From G013214665 sp964649815 (GTDB lineage Bacteria; Pseudomonadota; Alphaproteobacteria; Rhodobacterales; Rhodobacteraceae): a stretch of DNA of 64,000 bases. This document shows, in pieces, positions 7,875-16,755 of the stretch (the stretch's first letter is position 1; each line of letters begins with the position of its first letter). The stretch is taken from the NCBI GenBank assembly GCA_964649815.1, contig CAZYQC010000007.1:22361-86360 (forward strand). Direction: 5' to 3'. The notes below the pieces were generated by a model. That model worked only from the letters and a program-made list of their open reading frames with translations, was not told where the DNA came from and made no database searches. Made by a program: the position numbers and the translations under genes.

Positions 7875-9179
7875 TCAGCGCTCTGGGATCAATCCACGCG
7901 GGCTAAACCGCAGCACCAAAAGCAACACAAGCCCCATCGTCAAAAGCCGCATATGCGCCGCACTTTCCAAAAGATGTTCGCGCAAAAAGCTGCCCTCAGC
8001 CATGCCCGCCGTGATCAAATTCATGAGCGCCAGGCCCAAAGGCTCGACCATGACCCACAGCCACCAGATCAGAAAACCGCCCAATACCGCCCCTAGATTG
8101 TTGCCAGAGCCGCCCACAATCACCATCACCCAGATCAAAAAGGTCCAACGCAAAGGCTGATAGGATTGCGGCGCCAAAAGCCCGTCCAGCGTTGTGGCCA
8201 TCGCCCCCGCCATGCCGCAAATGGCCGAGCCCAGAATAAAGATCTGCAAATGCCGGGCCGTGACGTCTTTGCCCATCGCCTCGGCGGCCACCTCATTGTC
8301 ACGGATCGCCCGCATCATCCGGCCCCAGGGAGAATTGAGGGCGCGCTGCGCCATCACAAACAACAGGACCAGAACGGCCGTGAAAAGACAGGCGTAGATC
8401 AATTTCACCCACAGCGTCGAGGCTTGCACAGGATCAATGCCCAGAGTCGCGGCGCGCTTTACAAAGGATGCGCTGGCCTGCAACTCGATCGGATCTGGCG
8501 TCGGACTTGGAATGCCATAGACAAGCTTCACCCCCCGTGCGAGCCAGTCTTCATTCTTCAGAACCGCCACAATGATCTCTGCAATCCCCAACGTTGCGAT
8601 CGCCAGGTAATCAGAGCGCAGCCCCAACGCGGTTTTTCCAATCACCCAAGCGGCGCCCGCGGCAAAGAGCCCACCCACAGGCCAAGCGACCACAACAGGC
8701 AGGCCAAGACCGCCCAGATACCCCTCCAACGCCGGGTTCACAGCTTCCACCGCCCCAACGGCGGGATCAAACATGCCGCGATAGAGGAAAAACCCACCGA
8801 TCAGGATCGCCGTCATGCCCAACCCGCGTATCCACCCGCGCGGCAATCGGGCATAGGCAAAGACGGCCAGCAAGATGGTCGCAGCCCCCAAGAGCAAAGC
8901 CAGCAAAATACCAGGTCCACCGGCCTTCCAGGCCTCGGGCACAGCGGGCATCGACACCAAGACCGTGGCCAGCCCGCCCAGGGCGACAAATCCCATGATG
9001 CCCACGTTGAACAGCCCGGCAAAGCCCCATTGCAGGTTCACGCCCAAAGCCATGATCGCGCTGACAAGGCCAAAGTTGAGAACAAACATCGCCGTGTCCC
9101 AACTATAGACAAAGCCTGTCCCCAAGATCAGAACAGCAATCGCTGCAAAATAGACGATGTTCCGAATTGGCTCGCTCAT
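7875..9179 (-). CDS. livM: Branched-chain amino-acid-type ABC transporter permease LivM (operon 1)
   Basis: This 434-residue inner-membrane permease has around ten hydrophobic segments and the LivM/BPD_transp_2 pattern, including the cytoplasmic loop WGRMMRAIRDNEVAAEAMGKD (split here by its EAA-like motif), which contacts the ATPases. It pairs with LivH, encoded just upstream on the same strand; the genes overlap by 4 bases (ATGA, 9176-9179). The long insert between segments is usual for Rhodobacteraceae LivM. It is the last gene of the operon livK-livG-livF-livH-livM. The transported substrate is not evident: such systems carry amino acids, amides, urea or small carboxylates. Confidence 0.9.
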   Translation of the reverse strand: MSEPIRNIVYFAAIAVLILGTGFVYSWDTAMFVLNFGLVSAIMALGVNLQWGFAGLFNVGIMGFVALGGLATVLVSMPAVPEAWKAGGPGILLALLLGAATILLAVFAYARLPRGWIRGLGMTAILIGGFFLYRGMFDPAVGAVEAVNPALEGYLGGLGLPVVVAWPVGGLFAAGAAWVIGKTALGLRSDYLAIATLGIAEIIVAVLKNEDWLARGVKLVYGIPSPTPDPIELQASASFVKRAATLGIDPVQASTLWVKLIYACLFTAVLVLLFVMAQRALNSPWGRMMRAIRDNEVAAEAMGKDVTARHLQIFILGSAICGMAGAMATTLDGLLAPQSYQPLRWTFLIWVMVIVGGSGNNLGAVLGGFLIWWLWVMVEPLGLALMNLITAGMAEGSFLREHLLESAAHMRLLTMGLVLLLVLRFSPRGLIPER

Positions 9180-10186
9180 ACTGATTTCCCCGCAAACAAT
9201 CCGGTCGGCCGGAACAGAAGAACAATCAGCAATATGACAAAGCTGACGGCGAATTTGTAATCCGTACTCAAAAGCTGCGCCAAACCATCGGGCGCGAGTG
9301 TCTCTGGCAAGGCATAGCCCGCCACTTTCTTCCAGGCATAGGTCACCATCACCTCGGAAAAGGCGATCGTGAAACCACCGGCAATCGCGCCAAGCGGACT
9401 GCCCAAACCGCCCACAATGGCGGCGGCAAAAATTGGCAGCAAAAGCTGAAAATAGACAAAGGGTTTGAAGGATTTGTCCAGGCCATAAAGCGTGCCCGCC
9501 ACCGTGGCCAGCGCCGCAACGATCAACCAGGTCACCATCACCACCCGTTCGGGGTTGATCCCGGAAAGCAGCGCCAAATCCTCATTGTCCGAATAGGCGC
9601 GCATCGACTTTCCAGTGCGTGTCTTGTTCAGAAAATAGAACAGCGCCGCAACCACGATGATGGCCGTCACAACCGTGATCCCTTGCGTGGTCTTGATCGC
9701 CAAACCTTCGTCAAGCCCGGTCATCTTTTTGAATTCGCGCACCGAGATGATGAACCGCTCCCCATCTGCGAACCGCTGGTCATTTGGCCCGATGATAAAG
9801 CGCACAAGCCCGTTCATGATGAACATCACACCCAAAGACACGATCACAAAAATCACCGGCTTGGCCTTTTGCGTGCGGTAAAAGCGATAGACGTATCGAT
9901 CCGTAAACAGGATCAGCACCACGCACACCGCGATCCCAAACGGCAAGGCAAGGAGCGCAGTGGGCAAGGGCCCAAAGCTCACCCCCAGGCTTTGCAGCCA
10001 CCAGGTCACAAGGATCGTCGCCATTGTGCCAAAGGCCATCGTGTCGCCATGCGCAAAATTCGAAAACCGCAAAATCCCATAGATCAGAGTGACCCCAAGC
10101 GCGCCCAACGCCAGTTGCGACCCATATGCAATCGCGGGGATCAGCACGAAATTGGACAAAACGATGAAAGCATTCAAAAGATCCAT
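9176..10186 (-). CDS. livH: Branched-chain amino-acid-type ABC transporter permease LivH (operon 1)
   Basis: This 336-residue integral membrane protein has about eight hydrophobic segments. It carries the LivH family pattern near the N terminus (GALGVTLIYGILRFSNFAHGD), the cytoplasmic coupling loop TGKSMRAYSDNEDLALLSGI (about 200-219) and the family signature GGLGSPLGAIAGGF (about 260-273). It forms the heterodimeric channel with LivM. A 76-base gap separates it from livF upstream, with no terminator seen, so it is probably in the same transcript. Confidence 0.9.
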   Translation of the reverse strand: MDLLNAFIVLSNFVLIPAIAYGSQLALGALGVTLIYGILRFSNFAHGDTMAFGTMATILVTWWLQSLGVSFGPLPTALLALPFGIAVCVVLILFTDRYVYRFYRTQKAKPVIFVIVSLGVMFIMNGLVRFIIGPNDQRFADGERFIISVREFKKMTGLDEGLAIKTTQGITVVTAIIVVAALFYFLNKTRTGKSMRAYSDNEDLALLSGINPERVVMVTWLIVAALATVAGTLYGLDKSFKPFVYFQLLLPIFAAAIVGGLGSPLGAIAGGFTIAFSEVMVTYAWKKVAGYALPETLAPDGLAQLLSTDYKFAVSFVILLIVLLFRPTGLFAGKSV

Positions 10187-10262
10187 CGTCAGCCTCTTTC
10201 CACTTCACTTAGGCGGGCAAAACCCTCACCCAGCGGCGACAGTGTCGCGATCCAAGCCATCC

Positions 10263-11087
10263 TCATCCCCCCAAGAAACTCTTGCGCACATCTGGATCCG
10301 CCAAAAGCTCTTTGCCAGTACCGGTATAGGCATTCCGCCCTTGCACCAGCACATAGCCTTTGTCAGCGATCTCAAGGGCTTGGCGTGCGTTCTGCTCAAC
10401 CATCAAGATCGGGATGCCAGTGCGCGCAACCTCAATGATCCGGTCAAAGAGCTCATCCATGACAATCGGCGACACACCCGCCGTCGGCTCGTCCAACATC
10501 AAAACCTTTGGCTGGGTCATCAGCGCGCGCCCAACCGCAACCTGCTGGCGTTGCCCGCCCGAAAGCTCCCCGGCCGCCTGCCGGCGCTTCTCTTTCAGGA
10601 TCGGAAACAGGCCATAGACCTGCTCCATCGTCTCCGCAAAATCGTCCCGCCGGATGAACGCCCCCATCTCAAGGTTCTCTTCCACCGTCATCGACGTGAA
10701 AATGTTGTTGTTCTGCGGCACAAAGCCCATGCCGCGCGCCACCCGATCTTGCGGCGAGAGCGACGTGATATCCTGCCCATCCAACCGCACCGATCCCTGG
10801 CGCACATCCAAAAGCCCAAACACAGCCTTCATCGCCGTCGACTTGCCCGCGCCATTGGGCCCGACGATCACCGCGATTTCGCCCGGGTTCACCGCAATCG
10901 TGCAGTCATGCAGAATGTCGGGGCCCGCGCCATAACCCCCCGTCATGGTATCCCCGATCAGAAACGCCTCTGCCGTGTTCATATGCGCGCCCGTTCCCGG
11001 AGCGGCCTGCAACGTCCCGAGCCCCTGGGCATTGGTGATACTCGCATCCTTGTTTCCCCGATCATCCTGGTAAGGCGATGTGGTCAT
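10263..11087 (-). CDS. livF: ABC transporter ATP-binding protein LivF (operon 1)
   Basis: This 274-residue ATPase energises the LivHM channel. Walker A is GPNGAGKST, the ABC signature is LSGGQRQQ, Walker B is VLMLDEPTAG, and the switch His appears in the LMVEQNARQ region as the Gln variant usual for LivF. ATG 11087 is chosen: AAGGCGGAG sits just upstream. A longer reading from 11117 would take its first residues from a dispersed repeat (11101-11164) and is unlikely. The N terminus before the ATPase core is about 30 residues longer than classical LivF. Confidence 0.88.
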   Translation of the reverse strand: MTTSPYQDDRGNKDASITNAQGLGTLQAAPGTGAHMNTAEAFLIGDTMTGGYGAGPDILHDCTIAVNPGEIAVIVGPNGAGKSTAMKAVFGLLDVRQGSVRLDGQDITSLSPQDRVARGMGFVPQNNNIFTSMTVEENLEMGAFIRRDDFAETMEQVYGLFPILKEKRRQAAGELSGGQRQQVAVGRALMTQPKVLMLDEPTAGVSPIVMDELFDRIIEVARTGIPILMVEQNARQALEIADKGYVLVQGRNAYTGTGKELLADPDVRKSFLGG

Positions 11088-11100
11088 TCTCCGCCTTTCC

Positions 11101-11164
11101 TTTCTTTTGGCTTCCAATATCCCGGGGGAGACGCGCGCAGCGCGTCGGGGGCAGAGCCCCCAAA
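11101..11164 (-). repeat. Dispersed palindromic element, copy B
   Basis: On the minus strand it reads as hairpin GGGGGC/GCCCCC (11147-11161), a second hairpin GACGCG/CGCGTC (11130-11146), then CTCCCCCGGGATATTGG and CCAAAAGAAAG. It lies between livG and livF inside an operon, so it may act as a processing or attenuation site. Its last bases lead directly into the livF ribosome binding site. Confidence 0.65.
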
Positions 11165-11178
11165 CCCGGCTTGATCCA

Positions 11179-11964
11179 TCACCCGCTCGCGACCTTGTCT
11201 TTGTTCTTGAGCCCCGTGCCCAGATAGGCCTCGATCACCGCCTCATTGGCCTTGATCTCATCGAGCGTTCCCTCTGCCAGAACTTTGCCCTCGGCCATGC
11301 AAATCACCGGATCACAGATCTTTCCGATAAAATCCATGTCATGTTCGATCACTACGAACGTGTAGTTGCGCTCTGCGTTCAGGCGCAAGATTGCATCCGC
11401 AATAGTATTCAACAGCGTCCGGTTCACGCCGGCACCCACTTCGTCCAGAAAGACGATCTTGGCGTCGATCATCATCGTACGCCCCAACTCCAGAAGCTTT
11501 TTCTGCCCACCAGACACTTGGCCCGCCTTGTGGTCAGCCAAATGCTCGACAGTCAGAAACTCAAGCACTTCATCCGCCTTGGCCCGCAGCGCGCGTTCTT
11601 CATCCGCGATCCGCTTGCGGCCGAACCATGTGTTCCACAGCGTCTCACCCGATTGCGCACCGGGCACCATCATCAGGTTTTCCCGGCAGGTCATGGAATG
11701 AAATTCATGCGCGATCTGGAACGTGCGCAAGAGCCCTTTGTGAAACAGCGTATGCGGCGGCAGACCGGTGATGTCTTCGCCATCCATCGTGACCCGACCC
11801 GAGGTCGGCTTTAAAACGCCCGCAATCACGTTAAAGAGGGTGGTTTTGCCCGCACCGTTCGGCCCGATGAGTCCGGTGATCGAACCCGGCGCAATCTCAA
11901 GCGACGCGCCATCCACGGCGTGAAAGCCGCCAAAATGTTTGTGAATATCGTCAACGACGATCAT
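11179..11964 (-). CDS. livG: ABC transporter ATP-binding protein LivG (operon 1)
   Basis: This 261-residue ATPase is the partner of LivF. Visible motifs are Walker A GPNGAGKTT (about residues 36-44), the LivG insert FHKGLLRTFQIAHEF, signature VSGGQKKLLE, Walker B IVFLDEVGAG and the switch His in VVIEHDMDF. Walker B has Glu-Val-Gly where DEPxAG is more common, as in several Rhodobacteraceae LivG proteins. ATG 11964 (MIVVDDIHKHFGG) follows GCGGGGA; the longer reading from 12042 would run through the terminator at 12009-12030 and is rejected. Confidence 0.9.
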   Translation of the reverse strand: MIVVDDIHKHFGGFHAVDGASLEIAPGSITGLIGPNGAGKTTLFNVIAGVLKPTSGRVTMDGEDITGLPPHTLFHKGLLRTFQIAHEFHSMTCRENLMMVPGAQSGETLWNTWFGRKRIADEERALRAKADEVLEFLTVEHLADHKAGQVSGGQKKLLELGRTMMIDAKIVFLDEVGAGVNRTLLNTIADAILRLNAERNYTFVVIEHDMDFIGKICDPVICMAEGKVLAEGTLDEIKANEAVIEAYLGTGLKNKDKVASG

Positions 11965-12008
11965 GCCATTCCCCGCGCCACTTTTGTGGTCTTGCTCGTT
12001 AAGCGAAA

Positions 12009-12030
12009 AGCCCGGGGTTGCCCCCGGGCT
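12009..12030 (-). terminator. Terminator or attenuator between livK and livG (operon 1)
   Basis: Perfect 9-bp stem AGCCCGGGG (12009-12017) / CCCCGGGCT (12022-12030) with a 4-base loop, followed on the minus strand by UUUUC. It lies 24 bases after the binding-protein stop. Placing a partial terminator here is the usual way to make much more binding protein than permease. Confidence 0.8.
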
Positions 12031-12053
12031 CTTCCATTGCATGGGTCGTCCGC

Positions 12054-13253
12054 TTAGCGGTACTTCGCCGTTGTGATTTTGCCGCCGTCGACGACAATCT
12101 GGCGGTAGTTGCCCGCAGATTCACCAGGGCCGATCAATTCAACAGCAGTTGCACCGACATAATCGATGTCACCGCCGTCTTTCAGGATCTGCAGCGCTTT
12201 GGCCAGTTCACCCGGGAAGATTTGCTCGCCTGGTGCGTTCGCGACATCCATGATCTTGCCTTTGTAGTCGGCACTGTCCTTGGAGTTCGCGGCCTGCATC
12301 GCCAACATGATCAGCGCGGCTGCGTCATAGGCTTCTGGTGTGAAAGGCGATGTCGCATCGAATGCGTCGCCGACCATCGCTGTGAACATCGCGGCACCTT
12401 CGCTGTCTGTGCCTGGGTGCTGACCGGTCGAGCCGTCGATTTCATCACCAAAGTTTTCTTCCAGCTTCGTGCCGATCATACCATCGGGGAAGTGGAATGT
12501 GTCGAATGCACCGGAATCCAGCGCTGCACGGACGATGCCCGAGCCGCCTTGGTCCACATATCCTGCAACAACCAGACGATCGCCGCCCGCCGCGGCCAAT
12601 GCGCCAACTTCCGCAGAATAGTCGGCTTTGCCGTCTTCGTGCGCGGCGTTGATGGTCACTGTGCCACCCGCCGCTTCGAATGCGGCCTGGAAGCTATCGG
12701 CAAGACCTTTGCCATAGTCGTTGTTGGTGTAGGTGACAGCAACTTCCTTGATGCCTTCTTCCATCAGCACTTCGGTCATCACGACGCCCTGACGTGCGTC
12801 CGATGGGGCGGTGCGGAAGAACAGACCGTCATCTTCGTTGTTGTTGTGGCTCAGACCAGGTGATGTGGCCGAGGGTGAAATCATCACAACGCCGTTGGCA
12901 ACAGCCACGTTGTTGAGGATCGCACCGGTCACACCCGAACAATCCGCGCCCATGATGCCGTCGACCTTGTCGGCGGTGATCAGACGTTCGGCAGCGGCGG
13001 TCGCGGCGCCGGCATCGATACAGGTCGAGTCAGCACGGACCGAGGTTACAGTCGCGCTGTCGAGCAGAAGGCCGCTGTCTGTGACTTCTTTCATCGCAAG
13101 CTCTGCACCATCCGCCATTTGCAGCGTCAGCGATTCAATCGGGCCTGTAAAGCCCAGGATGACGCCGATTTTGACTTCTTTCGCGTGGCCGCCAGCAAAG
13201 GCTGTGCCCGCCATCAACGCTGTTGCAGCTGTCGCTGTCAGCAGTTTCTTCAT
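12054..13253 (-). CDS. Periplasmic substrate-binding protein of a liv-type ABC transporter (operon 1)
   Basis: This 399-residue type I periplasmic binding protein (Peripla_BP_6/ANF receptor fold) has a clear signal peptide (KKLLTATAATALMAGTAFAG, cleaved near AFA-GG). The first domain starts EVKIGVILGFTGPIESL, and hinge-region motifs such as MISPSATSPGLS and FFRTAPSDARQG are present. The start at 13253 follows AAGGGGAGATATCC; the ORF upstream of it is out-of-context sequence. It is the first gene of the transporter operon, about 97 bases after a GlxA-family regulator. The substrate is unknown. TSPGLS and the extra cysteines (STCIDAG, GADCSG) might help group it with a characterised clade. Confidence 0.9.
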   Translation of the reverse strand: MKKLLTATAATALMAGTAFAGGHAKEVKIGVILGFTGPIESLTLQMADGAELAMKEVTDSGLLLDSATVTSVRADSTCIDAGAATAAAERLITADKVDGIMGADCSGVTGAILNNVAVANGVVMISPSATSPGLSHNNNEDDGLFFRTAPSDARQGVVMTEVLMEEGIKEVAVTYTNNDYGKGLADSFQAAFEAAGGTVTINAAHEDGKADYSAEVGALAAAGGDRLVVAGYVDQGGSGIVRAALDSGAFDTFHFPDGMIGTKLEENFGDEIDGSTGQHPGTDSEGAAMFTAMVGDAFDATSPFTPEAYDAAALIMLAMQAANSKDSADYKGKIMDVANAPGEQIFPGELAKALQILKDGGDIDYVGATAVELIGPGESAGNYRQIVVDGGKITTAKYR

Positions 13254-13350
13254 TGGATATCTCCCCTTTTTGGAACATTGCGTTCTGCTGCAAACATTAG
13301 GCGGACAGAATTGAATTGCAAAGGGAAATGCGGAAAGGCGATGTGTCGCT

Positions 13351-14355
13351 TTAAAATGACAACCTGGCCGCGTGAGACCCCCGCTCGCGGTAGGGGGTCG
13401 TATCATAGTGCGAGCGATAGCATTTCGAAAAATGTGACGGCGATGCAAAGCCACAGGCCAGCGCCACATTGATCACGCTCATATCCGTTTGCATCAGCAA
13501 ATTCCGCGCCTTTTGCAGCCTCAACTCCATGTAATAGCGCTTGGGCGAGCGGTTGAGGTAACGCCGGAACAGACGCTCAAGCTGGCGCGTCGACATACCC
13601 ACATCCTGGGCCAGGATCGACGGGCTGATCGGTTCTTCGATATTGCTTTCCATGATCTGAATGACCTGGCTCAGCTTTGGATGGCGCACACCAATGCGGG
13701 TGGGCACCGACAGGCGCTGTGTGTCCTGGTCGGTGCGGATCGACGAATAGATCAACTGATCCGCAACCGCATTGGCCAGCTCTTCGCCTTGGTCTTCGGC
13801 AATCAGTTTCAGCATCAGATCGATCGAAGACGTCCCACCTGCAGTGGTCAGGCGGGCGCCGTCGATAACGAAAACGGATTTGGTGAGCTCTACTTCTTCG
13901 AATTCTTCAGTAAAACTGTCCTGGTTTTCCCAGTGGATCGTGGCTTTGCGTCCGTCCAAAAGCCCGGCCTTGGCCAGCGTATAGGCGGCGGTACAGAGGC
14001 CCGCCACCTGACAGCCCTTGCGGGCCTCGCGGCGCAGCCAGTTGAGCAACCGTTTTGTGGTTGCCATCTGCACATCAATGCCACCGCAAATCATGATCAG
14101 ATCGTCGCGCCCGACATCTTCCAAATCGCCGTCGACCTTAAAGACAGTCCCAGCCGAACAAGCGATCGTATCGCCGCCTTCGCCCAAGATCGTCCATTCA
14201 TACAGGTCCGCCTTTGCCATGCGATTGGCGATCCGCAGGCTTTCGATCGCCGCAGAAAAGCTCAGAAGCGTGAAATTGTCCAAAAGAACGAAAACGAACT
14301 TTTTTCGTTTGAACTCGGGCTGCTGAATAGATGTGGCGCTGCGGTTGGTTGGCAT
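13351..14355 (-). CDS. GlxA/AraC-family transcriptional regulator
   Basis: This 334-residue regulator has an N-terminal DJ-1/PfpI-like amidotransferase domain (about 20-185; KKFVFVLLDNFTLLSFSAA, then CQVAGLCTAAYTLAKAG with the nucleophile-elbow Cys) and a C-terminal AraC-type double helix-turn-helix (about 225-325; LAQDVGMSTRQLERLFRRYL, VALACGFASPSHFSKCYR). Relatives control use of choline, carnitine, betaine and amino acids. It reads toward the liv operon 1 genes and is their most likely regulator. ATG 14355 is favoured: the longer reading from 14421 would place a 13-base inverted-repeat arm (14408-14420) inside the coding sequence. Confidence 0.87.
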   Translation of the reverse strand: MPTNRSATSIQQPEFKRKKFVFVLLDNFTLLSFSAAIESLRIANRMAKADLYEWTILGEGGDTIACSAGTVFKVDGDLEDVGRDDLIMICGGIDVQMATTKRLLNWLRREARKGCQVAGLCTAAYTLAKAGLLDGRKATIHWENQDSFTEEFEEVELTKSVFVIDGARLTTAGGTSSIDLMLKLIAEDQGEELANAVADQLIYSSIRTDQDTQRLSVPTRIGVRHPKLSQVIQIMESNIEEPISPSILAQDVGMSTRQLERLFRRYLNRSPKRYYMELRLQKARNLLMQTDMSVINVALACGFASPSHFSKCYRSHYDTTPYRERGSHAARLSF

Positions 14356-14407
14356 GGACACTCTGTCAAAAAGGCGGTCTGGGTGACTCGCGCATGGAAT
14401 GCGCTCA

Positions 14408-14480
14408 AAAAGCCTGATCATCGCAGAAACGCAACGTCAAGAGGCGCAAATTCATATATGGCCACTTTGATCAGGCTTTT
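14408..14480. promoter_or_regulatory. 13-base inverted repeat in the divergent promoter region
   Basis: AAAAGCCTGATCA (14408-14420) and its exact complement TGATCAGGCTTTT (14468-14480) are 47 bases apart. Each arm lies 52-53 bases upstream of the start codon of its own neighbour (regulator at 14355, DAHP synthase at 14532) and contains the palindrome TGATCA. It is probably a pair of operator sites for one regulator, possibly the GlxA-type protein itself. Confidence 0.55.
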
Positions 14481-14531
14481 GTATACACCGCGGCGCGTTA
14501 CTGCATCGCAGCGAGATCAGGGATAGAGAAG

Positions 14532-15902
14532 ATGAGCGATTGGATCAAAAGCGACTGGCGTAAGAAACCTCGGGTTCAGATGCCCGAGTATACAGACGCC
14601 GCGGCCTTGGAACAGGTCGAGGCGCAATTGGCAAAATATCCGCCGCTTGTCTTTGCAGGCGAGGCGCGCACGCTGAAAAAGCAATTGGCCGCCGCGTCGC
14701 GGGGCGAGGCCTTTTTGCTGCAAGGTGGCGATTGCGCCGAAAGCTTTGAGCAATTCAGCGCCGACAGCATCCGCGATACCTTCAAAGTCATGCTGCAAAT
14801 GGCCGTTGTTCTGACCTATGGCGCCAAAGTGCCGGTCGTCAAAGTGGGCCGCATGGCGGGGCAGTTTGCCAAGCCGCGCAGCGCGCCAACCGAGACGGTC
14901 GATGGATTGGAACTGCCCAGCTACCGTGGCGACATCATCAACGATTTGGCCTTTACGCCAGAGGCGCGCATCCCCGATCCACAACGGATGTTGCAGGCCT
15001 ACACCCAGGCGGCGGCGACGCTAAACCTGTTGCGCGCCTTTTCGACAGGCGGCTATGCGGATGTGAACCAGGTGCACGCGTGGACCTTGGGCTTTACCGA
15101 AAGCGATAAGGCAGAGACTTACCGCGAGATGGCGGGCCGGATCAGCGATGCGCTGGACTTTATGACTGCGGCCGGTGTCACCGCAGATGCGGCGCATACG
15201 CTGCAGTCGGTCGATTTCTTTACCAGCCACGAGTCGCTTTTGCTGGAATACGAAGAGGCTCTGACGCGGTTGGACACGACCTCGGGCAAGTGGTTGGCTG
15301 GGTCCGGCCACATGATCTGGATCGGAGACCGCACCCGCCAGCCCGACGGCGCGCATGTCGAATTCGCCCGCGGCGTTCAAAACCCGATTGGCCTAAAATG
15401 CGGCCCGAGCATGGAGTCAGACGATCTTAAGCGTCTGATGGCGACGCTGAACCCAGAGAACGAAGAGGGGCGTCTGACCCTTATTGCGCGCTTTGGGGCG
15501 GGTAAGGTCGGCGAAAACCTTCCGCGCCTGATCAAGACCGTTCAGGAAGAAGGCGCGAACGTGGTTTGGGTGTGCGATGCAATGCATGGCAACACGATCA
15601 AATCGTCGACGGGCTACAAGACACGTCCGTTCGACTCGGTCCTGCGCGAGGTGAAAGAGTTCTTCGCCATCCATCAGGCAGAAGGCACAATCCCGGGCGG
15701 GGTTCATTTCGAGATGACGGGCCAAGACGTGACGGAATGCACCGGCGGTGTCCGCGCCGTCAGCGAAAGCGACCTGTCCGCACGCTATCACACCGCATGC
15801 GATCCACGCCTGAACGCGAGCCAATCCTTGGAGCTGGCCTTTTTGGTCGCCGATGAGTTGACCCGGTTCCGCAACGACCGCCGGAACGTCGTCGCAGTTT
15901 GA
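14532..15902 (+). CDS. aroG: 3-deoxy-7-phosphoheptulonate synthase, class II
   Basis: This 456-residue class II (plant-like) DAHP synthase condenses phosphoenolpyruvate and erythrose 4-phosphate at the entry of the shikimate pathway. Typical class II segments are FLLQGGDCAESF (about 58-69), VVKVGRMAGQFAKPRS (about 100-115), GANVVWVCDAMHGNT (about 343-357) and GGVHFEMTGQDVTECTGG (about 395-412). Metal ligands are expected at Cys in GGDC, His in DAMHGN and Glu in HFEMTG. Its length equals the family standard. It stands alone, divergent from the GlxA-type regulator. aroQ of the same pathway is 41 kb away. Confidence 0.95.
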   Translation: MSDWIKSDWRKKPRVQMPEYTDAAALEQVEAQLAKYPPLVFAGEARTLKKQLAAASRGEAFLLQGGDCAESFEQFSADSIRDTFKVMLQMAVVLTYGAKVPVVKVGRMAGQFAKPRSAPTETVDGLELPSYRGDIINDLAFTPEARIPDPQRMLQAYTQAAATLNLLRAFSTGGYADVNQVHAWTLGFTESDKAETYREMAGRISDALDFMTAAGVTADAAHTLQSVDFFTSHESLLLEYEEALTRLDTTSGKWLAGSGHMIWIGDRTRQPDGAHVEFARGVQNPIGLKCGPSMESDDLKRLMATLNPENEEGRLTLIARFGAGKVGENLPRLIKTVQEEGANVVWVCDAMHGNTIKSSTGYKTRPFDSVLREVKEFFAIHQAEGTIPGGVHFEMTGQDVTECTGGVRAVSESDLSARYHTACDPRLNASQSLELAFLVADELTRFRNDRRNVVAV

Positions 15903-15908
15903 TCTTGG

Positions 15909-15926
15909 GCGGCGCAGATGCGCCGC
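15909..15926 (+). terminator. Hairpin after the DAHP synthase gene
   Basis: GCGGCGC and GCGCCGC (15909-15915, 15920-15926) form a 7-bp stem with a 4-base loop, six bases past the stop. No U-tract follows, so it may be a weak or factor-assisted terminator. It directly abuts the stop of the decayed PAS gene on the other strand. Confidence 0.4.
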
Positions 15927-16615
15927 TCAGCTTTCGTCGCTTTCGGGCGTGACAATGCGCAGATATGGCACTTTGGAGGGCCTGCTTTCGAAAGAAGCAG
16001 GCCCTTCGGCCATTTCGCGCTTTTGCACTACGGGCTGCGTGAAGTGCGCGGGCTTTTCCATAGCCACGCTGATCTTGGTTAGTGTGTGTTTCTTGATTTC
16101 AAACCGCGTCGGCGGCTGTGAGAGATCCCAAACGTGACGAAACAGCCCAAGAGACGGCTGATATCGCCCAAGTCACTGCGCAGCGGGGCGAGGTACATCG
16201 CACCAGACGCACCGTTTTCCAGCGTGCGGCCAAGCGTTTCCAAGGACAAGCGGCAGATCGACGGCGTGTGAAAGATGTCCTCGAGGACATCGCCCAAAAC
16301 CTGCCGTTCGCTGAATTAGATCAGCGTGCTGAGAGGCATGCCTCGGATTTCCATGCCCATCACGTCGTTAAGATGCGCGCCGGCCACGCGGATCCGGGCC
16401 ATGCCATGTGCGATGCGTTCCGCCACAAAGGTGTAGGGCAATGCCCCTTCGAGTGCGCGCGGATCAATGGCGTTGCGGGCCGGGACATCTCCGTTCTCGC
16501 TGAGCGCATGCCAATAGGCATCCACCTGCGTCACCGCCGGGTGCCGCGCCAGCGCATCCGCTATGTGCGCATGGGATTCGAAATGTTCGTCGCCAGTCAT
16601 CGCGTTACCATTCAC
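15927..16615 (-). pseudogene. PAS-domain protein, broken by an in-frame stop and a frameshift
   Basis: Reading the minus strand, a PAS protein of the kind common in Rhodobacteraceae starts at 16615 or 16600 (MTGDEHFESHAHIADALARH) and runs to an in-frame TAA at 16316-16318. The same frame continues with matching sequence (GDVLEDIFHTPSICRLSLE, then DISRLLGCFVT). Near 16115-16130 the frame is lost; one base to be added in a GGG run restores it, giving SQPPTRFEIKKHTLTKI and a natural C terminus ending PYLRIVTPESDES, with stop TGA at 15927-15929. Repaired, it would be about 229 residues. Two separate lesions argue for real decay rather than one sequencing error. Confidence 0.75.
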
Positions 16616-16755
16616 TCAACTTAAAGGAGATTGTACTGCACGTCTATACGCCTAAGTTTTAGCGAATTTGCGACGGTTTGTGCGCGGGATTTAAACCGAA
16701 GGTTAATCGGTTTGCTCCCTTGTCACGATATGGCCAGTGGCATACTCCCAGCGCT

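Noticed and set aside
8166..9260. Long plus-strand open frame opposite livM
   Set aside because: It lies antisense to a fully supported permease; its translation is Arg/Gln/His-rich with no domain, as expected for shadow frames in GC-rich DNA.
15978..16004. Strong 10-bp hairpin resembling a terminator
   Set aside because: Its bases are the coding sequence of the PAS pseudogene tail (GPASFESRP), and no U-tract follows, so I do not list it as a terminator.
15949..16137. Small plus-strand ORF after the DAHP synthase
   Set aside because: It lies opposite the decayed PAS gene and has no features of its own.
16691..16706. CtrA-like site TTAA-N-TTAA before yicC
   Set aside because: The spacing is 8 bases, not the 7 expected for a CtrA full site.
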